Assembly (NCBI RefSeq): GCF_963966145.1
Contig: NC_091051.1
Coordinates: forward strand, 5,766,001 to 5,830,000
Direction: 5' to 3'
DNA from: Tenebrio molitor
Lineage: Eukaryota; Arthropoda; Insecta; Coleoptera; Tenebrionidae
Length of the DNA stretch: 64,000 nucleotides
The notes under the pieces are model-generated. The model was not told the DNA's origin. It was given only the letters and a program-made list of their open reading frames with translations, and searched no databases. Both the position numbers and the translations under genes were made by a program. Below, piece by piece: positions 58,877-64,000 of the stretch (its first letter is position 1; each line of letters begins with the position of its first letter).

Positions 58877-59525
58877 ATGGCGAGCGTAGTTCGGCGAGTT
58901 TTAACAAATTTCACGCGATTGTCTTCGTGCAATCAGGTAAAGTCACCGATTTTGGCCGTTCTGCCGAGTCTAGCGACAAAATTCTATTCGAACGTGCCAA
59001 CTCCGTACGAAATCGTCGACGCGCAGGAAGACCGCAAAACCTACCAAGGTAAAAACCGGAACCGCACGTATCTTTTTCTTTTTATCAACACGTTTTCCAG
59101 GGACAATCGACAATGTTAACCGACAAGTCAGCGAGGGAAAGCAGGGTCGGATATTCGCGGTTGTCCATGTGGCAGGCAAACAGTTCAAAATCACAGAGGG
59201 AGATGTGTTTGTTATAGAGGGTTACTGGCCCCCAGACGCCGGCGACCGAATCAGTCTGGACAAGGTGCTGCTGGTGGGAGCCAACGATTTTACGTTAATT
59301 GGTCGGCCGCTGGTTCAGAAGGGGCTGGTGCGAGTTGAAGCGACAGTCATTGAAAAGACTTTGTCACACACAAAAACGCATTTCCGCAAGAAAAGAAGGA
59401 AGCAGTACATGAGGATCAATTTTTATAGGATACCGCAGACGATGCTGCGCGTCAACAGGATCGAAATAGTGGGAGAAGTGAACCACCCGCCGGACGTGAC
59501 AGGACTGGAGACGCGAATCTTTTAA
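58877..59525 (+). CDS. mRpL21: Mitochondrial large ribosomal subunit protein bL21m
   Basis: Two exons (58877-59048 and 59101-59525, a 52-nt intron) join in frame to 198 residues. The N-terminal about 37 residues are basic with no acidic residue (MASVVRRVLTNFTRLSS), a mitochondrial presequence. The bL21 fold follows: IFAVVHVAGKQFKITEGDVFVIEG, LDKVLLVGANDFTLIGRPL, VRVEATVIEKTLSHTKTHFRKKRRKQYMR and RINFYRIPQTMLRVNRIEI. It is a component of the mitochondrial 39S subunit. The gene ends tail to tail with Btk29A, whose 3' UTR fills 59.5-60.4 kb on the other strand. Confidence 0.95.
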
Positions 59526-60373
59526 ATCAATACAATTTATTTACTAAAATACACAGCGTTACAAACTGAACACAGTTATATCATGGATATAGTCGGTAGT
59601 ATAGGTAAAAAAATTGTATAAAAGATTAAAAAAATTGGTATACAAATCCTAGGTCGAATAGGCGTGACGTTTTGGAATATAAGTTGCTTGAAAATGGAAA
59701 GAAATCTTGTTTTTTTATGATTATCTAACCCAATCTATCACAATTACCATAAATTTTTAAGTAATTAACAGTCAAAAATAAAGCAATTCCGCGTCTATAA
59801 ATGCCAATTAGTGAACTCGGCGCCGATCTAACTTCACTTTCGCAGGAGCGAAGTCAGGCCGAGCGTGCGGAGCCCGATTTTTACACAATAAAGTCTTATA
59901 ATAAATGCAACAATATCTTAGATTAAATACATAAAGTTGGTATTCCTACTTGATCACAAACGACTGGCTTATCAAGGTTATATATGCTCTATCTTCACTA
60001 ACTAAAACAAATATCACAAAACCTAAGTTTTAGATGCTTTCCCGCCGACTCTCTTAGCATGGATTCCTTAAAGCACGATAAAAGAAGTGTCATATTTAAA
60101 TATGTACTCGAATAAATAATACGCGGCTCGTCTTCGCTTTTTTTTTCGAATTTTGTCCATAACTAATACCACACGATATAAAAAAGCTAATAGATGCGAA
60201 CCAGTCGATTCGTTCGTCTGGTGCCAGAGTCTTTATTGTTTGGCTTTGCGAGTCTCCCGTTTGAGAGTTTCGCATATTCCGATCCAAGTCCGTTCATAGT
60301 TACAACATAGATCACATGTAGACGTCGAACTTGATGAGCTTTTTGATACTGACTCACAGACCAATTGGGCCAG

Positions 60374-63300
60374 TCAATCGACCAGAAGACGCTGAGCCAC
60401 GCTGATCAATTGTTCCTTTAAAACGCGAAAAGAAGGCCGATTCTCCGGTAAGTGGCTCCAGCATTTTCTCATTATCTGAAAATTAAATAGTGTGACCACC
60501 CAACGGAATTCTGGACATACAAAAACAGCTAATGACGGACTTTGAAGGACCAAGAAAATTTGCCCATTATCACCCAGTCTCCCTCTTACGACAATTTGAA
60601 TTAAAAATACATTCATTAACAAAATAAATATGTACATGCAAACATCATAGAAATGAATTGATTTTATCCAAAAATATATTATGTATTAGATACATTTTTC
60701 TTAAATACGTGAAACAAAAAATATTGACAACATTTTTTCCAAATAACTTCGTCATTTTCATTTCTCTTCTTATCGTAAATTGTTCGTGTACTATAAACGC
60801 ATGTTTTTTACTTAGAATTATTACATCGCACACAACACACGAATTTAGGGGATGTACCGAACATCTTCGCTTATAATGGACCAAAATCACAATTTTTAAT
60901 CCATCATAAGCAGGTCCAGTGTACTTACATCGTAGACTTCCTTGTCGCAGGCTTTGGGCTTCTCCAGGATCATCCCCTTCTGCACCCGCTCCACCACTTC
61001 GGTGTTTTTTAACCTGCCGTACGGCATTTTGCCACAAGTGAACACTTCCCACATCAAAACACCTAAAATAACTTCAGAGAAATCTGTTTGGTCTAAGTGG
61101 TTTGAAATTACCGTAGGCCCACACGTCCGACTTCGACGAGAACCTGGTGTAGTTGAGTACTTCGGGAGGGGCCCACTTTATGGGGAATTTCGAGCCCCCC
61201 GAGGACGTGTACTGGTCGTCGAGTACGTACCTAGCTAGGCCGAAATCGGCCACTTTGACCACATTTTCGGTCCCCACCAGACAATTTCTGGCCGCCAGAT
61301 CTCGATGTATGTAATTGTGTCGCTCCAAGTACGCCATTCCTTTGCATATCTGCAAAACCACAACTCCAGAGACGCTCCCGCCACTCCAAACCCACTTACT
61401 TGAATGCACATGTCTAGAAGTAATCCTTGATTGTTCGATAGCGATTGTTCGTGCCGTCTCAAGTGGTTCAACAGCGAGCCGTATCTCATGTACTCGGTCA
61501 CGATGAAGATAGGTCGATTCTTACTGCAGACTCCGTACAGCTGGACCAGATTGGTGTGTTGCAGTTTCCTACAATACCGCCACCGTTAACGCATCGTCAA
61601 CTCGCCAACTCTAACATAATTTACGTCATGACTTTTGCTTCTTCGATGAAGTCGTCTTCGGACATCGTCCCCTCTTTCATCATTTTCACAGCGACGTCGA
61701 TCGAACCCCTCCACTTACCCCTTCTGACAACCCCAAACTGGCCGCTGCCCAGCTCTTCCAGCAGCATCAGCTCGGTGTGGTCGATTTCCCATTTGTCTGA
61801 AAGAGTTTTGTTAAATTCTGGAACGTACTGGCGAGGAAAGAACTGACCGTGACTTAGGCCCGCAGTCGCAGGGGCAGGTCGATCGCAGGGACTAGTTTTG
61901 AGACGGGAGGCCAGGCCTCCGCTGTTGTGCTTGTGGTAGTTGATCAAATCGGGGATGGAGTTGCAACAGTGTTTTTCGGACAAGTAGAACTCCCCTCGGG
62001 CGTTCTGCTTGATGTGGTAGTGTTTGACGTGGGGGTGAGGTCTGGGAATTACACGAAAAATGAAATGTAGCCGCCGCAGGCTGGCGCAACGTTTTGTTAT
62101 TCAATAAAACTTTTCCCTTTCAAGGTTTTTTCATTTTATATCCCCGTCCCAAAAGGATTCAATAAAGATTCTACTTAAGAGGGTATCTAGTCTAGAAATG
62201 TGAAGAAAAAAAATCTAGTAGCTTTTTCTTACAATAACAGGTTTGAAAATGTCGAGAACTTGGAATACGAAAAAAGTTAAAACGTTTTTTTTTCTAATTC
62301 AGTTACGAAAAGCAACGATTGTGATATGTCATTTTAGTTGTCAAATGTGCTTCATTTAATAACTATCTAGTGAAAAAAAGTGACATTATCACTAGTGTTA
62401 AAAAGTGACATTAGTGATATTAGTAGCATTATCCAAGAAAATTATTTAAATAGCAGATTTAAACAGGATTTTAATAAGGATGTGTGCTTTTCGTAACTAA
62501 ATTAGAAAAAACCTTGTATGAAACTCGTAGCATGGCTATTTTTTTGCACACGACATGTTGAATTGTCATGTCTAGTGCAAAAAAGACGCTTATTTTGCAA
62601 TAGCAATAGCTATTTATTCAAATTATGTATGTTGTATTTCTTTTTAATTAAAATTTACGTCGTTGTCGCCGGTACCAGAATTACGTCTTTTTTTTTCTAA
62701 TTTTTTGGTCCGCAAAAATTACAAAAAGATATCAATAATTGTTTTTCAAAATGCCCTTGATTAATTCATTTTTAATATAATGGTGTTTTTTTTTTGTGCC
62801 TGCTATACATAGGCACACTTACACTGATTACGAAATTTATTCGTTTCTTTTTTGTTGAGATGAGCAGAACGAGGTATTGAAATCTTAACAACCATTTGAG
62901 AACTTTTTTTGCGGATGTACATAATCGCTTATAACCTTAATTATAATTTTATTTGCTTGAAAAAAATTTGTATATAATGCCAAAACGTTAATAAAATCGT
63001 ACACAAACGAAAACGACAGACAATGAACTGTTTTCTAGATTTAAAAAAAAAATCCCCAAAAAGAATAAAATATGTAAAGGTGTTTTTTTTTTATTTGGCG
63101 TCGAAGCTGGCTTGAAGAGTCGATTGTGAATGAACCACTGGTCTTAAAAACAATAATTTTTCAAATTACAGATTAAAAACACAAACAACACAAAAAGTGA
63201 GGTTAGATTTAAACAGCTGTAATCCGGTGGTGCGTTCACAACCGATTCTTCAACGCCAACTTCGACTCTAAATTTAAAGAAAACGCCCGTTATATTCTAG

Positions 63301-63977
63301 ACTAGAATACCCCTTCAAAGTTTTGCTGTATGCAATGCAATTTTTATTTTTTTTCCATATTTTGCAGTTGCTTCCTCAAATTGTTTTACCTCTATATATT
63401 TAATTTTTCTAACTGACAAAAAAGTCCGCATAAATGTTTCTTTCTTATAGTCGATTTATTTGACTCTGGCAAATCGTATTAAGCGACGTATTTGTATCGA
63501 AAAAAAAAGTCCAGACGTGAGGACTCGTTAAAATATACTTTACTCTAAATTTGTGTCGAGAAATTTTGTAAACCAAAACAAATAAACGAACAATCTATTT
63601 TTATAGTGAAAACAGTACTAACATATTTTCTTCGTTGAAACGCATAGACCTTGAAACTATTTCAAGATCAGATAGCAGTGGATGATGGTCTCCCACTTCC
63701 GCTCGCTCATCCATGTTATTAATACTTACATTTTTGTGTACAATGACAACGTATAGAGCCCCCTAGTCGACGAATTTCTCACCACGAAGCATCCTTCCTT
63801 GTCTTCCTGTTTCAAGAGGGATTCGGATCTTTGCCTCGACATGTCATTTACATACCACCTTGCGACGAAAAAAGTCAAAAAAATAATACAAACAGCCCCG
63901 ACCCGACTTACTCATATTGTTGCAATCCCAGCAGTTCTTTTTCTTTGACGTAATTACTGGGAATAAATCCGACATTT
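60374..63977 (-). CDS. Btk29A: Btk29A, Tec-family tyrosine kinase, 3' part (continues past the window edge)
   Basis: Nine coding exons are visible: 63977-63912, 63858-63730, 62041-61848, 61796-61620, 61568-61400, 61349-61112, 61062-60929 and 60475-60374, with the 5' exons beyond 64000. The first holds the end of an SH3 domain (NVGFIPSNYVKEKELLGLQQYEWY). An SH2 domain follows (WYVNDMSRQRSESLL, GCFVVRNSSTRGLYTLSLY, HVKHYHIKQNARGEFYLSEKHCCNSIPDLINYHKHN). The kinase domain has GSGQFGVVRRGKWRG, VAVKMM, HRDLAARNCLV, ADFGLARYVLDDQYTSSGG with the activating Tyr, APPEVLNYTRFSSKSDVWAYG and the end RPSFRVLKEQLI. It is a Tec kinase needed for ring-canal growth and cell adhesion in flies. A 51-nt intron and a long 1.7 kb intron (63729-62042) with repeats are notable. 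Confidence 0.93.
61797..61847 (-). other. 51-nt in-frame, stop-free intron in Btk29A
   Basis: The segment starts GTCAGTTC after CACG and ends CTCTTTCAG. Splicing gives SHDKWEI, as in fly Btk29A by memory. Retention would insert 17 residues (GQFFPRQYVPEFNKTLS) between the SH2 domain and the kinase domain without any frameshift or stop. Both splice sites look functional. Confidence 0.7.
62178..63313. repeat. Distant inverted repeat in the Btk29A intron, with an inner inverted repeat
   Basis: AGGGTATCTAGTCTAGAAAT (about 62179-62198) faces its near reverse complement (about 63291-63313), a match of about 20 bases 1.1 kb apart. Inside, CTAATTCAGTTACGAAAAGC (about 62299-62318) faces GCTTTTCGTAACTAAATTAG (about 62487-62506). 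The pattern suggests a degenerate transposon with another inserted in it, but I see no clean target duplication. Confidence 0.4.
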
Positions 63978-64000
63978 CTAAAAATCCAAACGTAAAATTT

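Noticed and set aside
1..64000. tRNA, rRNA or CRISPR loci, and bacterial-type operons
   Set aside because: No cloverleaf, rRNA or spaced repeat pattern was found by eye, and the genes are spliced animal genes. A tRNAscan or Rfam search would settle small RNAs.

Overview
This window is nuclear DNA of an insect, most probably a beetle or another holometabolous insect. It carries single-copy animal genes split by very short GT-AG introns (mostly 45-56 nt), AT-rich intergenic DNA with many small inverted-repeat transposons, and insect-type genes (a lava-lamp-like golgin, Btk29A, an Ac13E/ADCY9-type adenylyl cyclase, an elevenin-like neuropeptide). All calls come from reading the sequence and from remembered protein families; no database search was run.

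Layout. 1-9.8 kb is gene-poor: direct and inverted repeats, TA-flanked MITEs, a broken transposase relic, a diverged minisatellite and two GC-richer stretches that may be promoters or first exons. 9.8-22.4 kb is a dense block, all on the minus strand: RNF121, an SxIP-motif protein, HPS5 (pink), a Thr-rich type I membrane protein, a tightly coupled mRpL53/62-aa membrane protein pair, and a ten-finger C2H2 protein. 22.9-25.7 kb is AT-rich, possibly the long 3' UTR of the next gene; it contains a non-autonomous hAT element with a long-armed Tc1/mariner-type MITE nested inside. 25.7-31.0 kb is a type-9 adenylyl cyclase (minus). 32.7-40.8 kb is a 2,634-residue coiled-coil golgin (minus), divergent from ORNT1 (41.3-42.3 kb, plus). 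An elevenin-like precursor (42.5-43.25 kb, minus) lies between ORNT1 and SkpA (plus). A small membrane-protein gene (minus) then abuts mRpL23 (plus), whose large intron holds a complete aldo-keto reductase gene on the opposite strand. TTLL1 (plus) meets ATP8A flippase (minus) tail to tail at 49.15 kb. After a gene-free interval come mRpL21 (plus) and the 3' part of Btk29A (minus), which runs off the right edge.

Functional themes. Three mitochondrial ribosomal proteins (L21, L23, L53) and the mitochondrial ornithine carrier; membrane traffic and lipid asymmetry (HPS5/BLOC-2, golgin, ATP8A, RNF121); signalling (adenylyl cyclase, Btk29A, a neuropeptide); cytoskeleton (TTLL1, SxIP protein); protein turnover (SkpA). 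These are neighbours, not an operon-like pathway. The closest physical couplings are the mRpL53 pair, the nested reductase and several convergent 3' ends. Items most worth a second look are the elevenin-like peptide gene, the one-nucleotide mRpL53 dicistron, the nested transposons with intact target-site duplications, and two 51-nt introns that are both in frame and free of stop codons.
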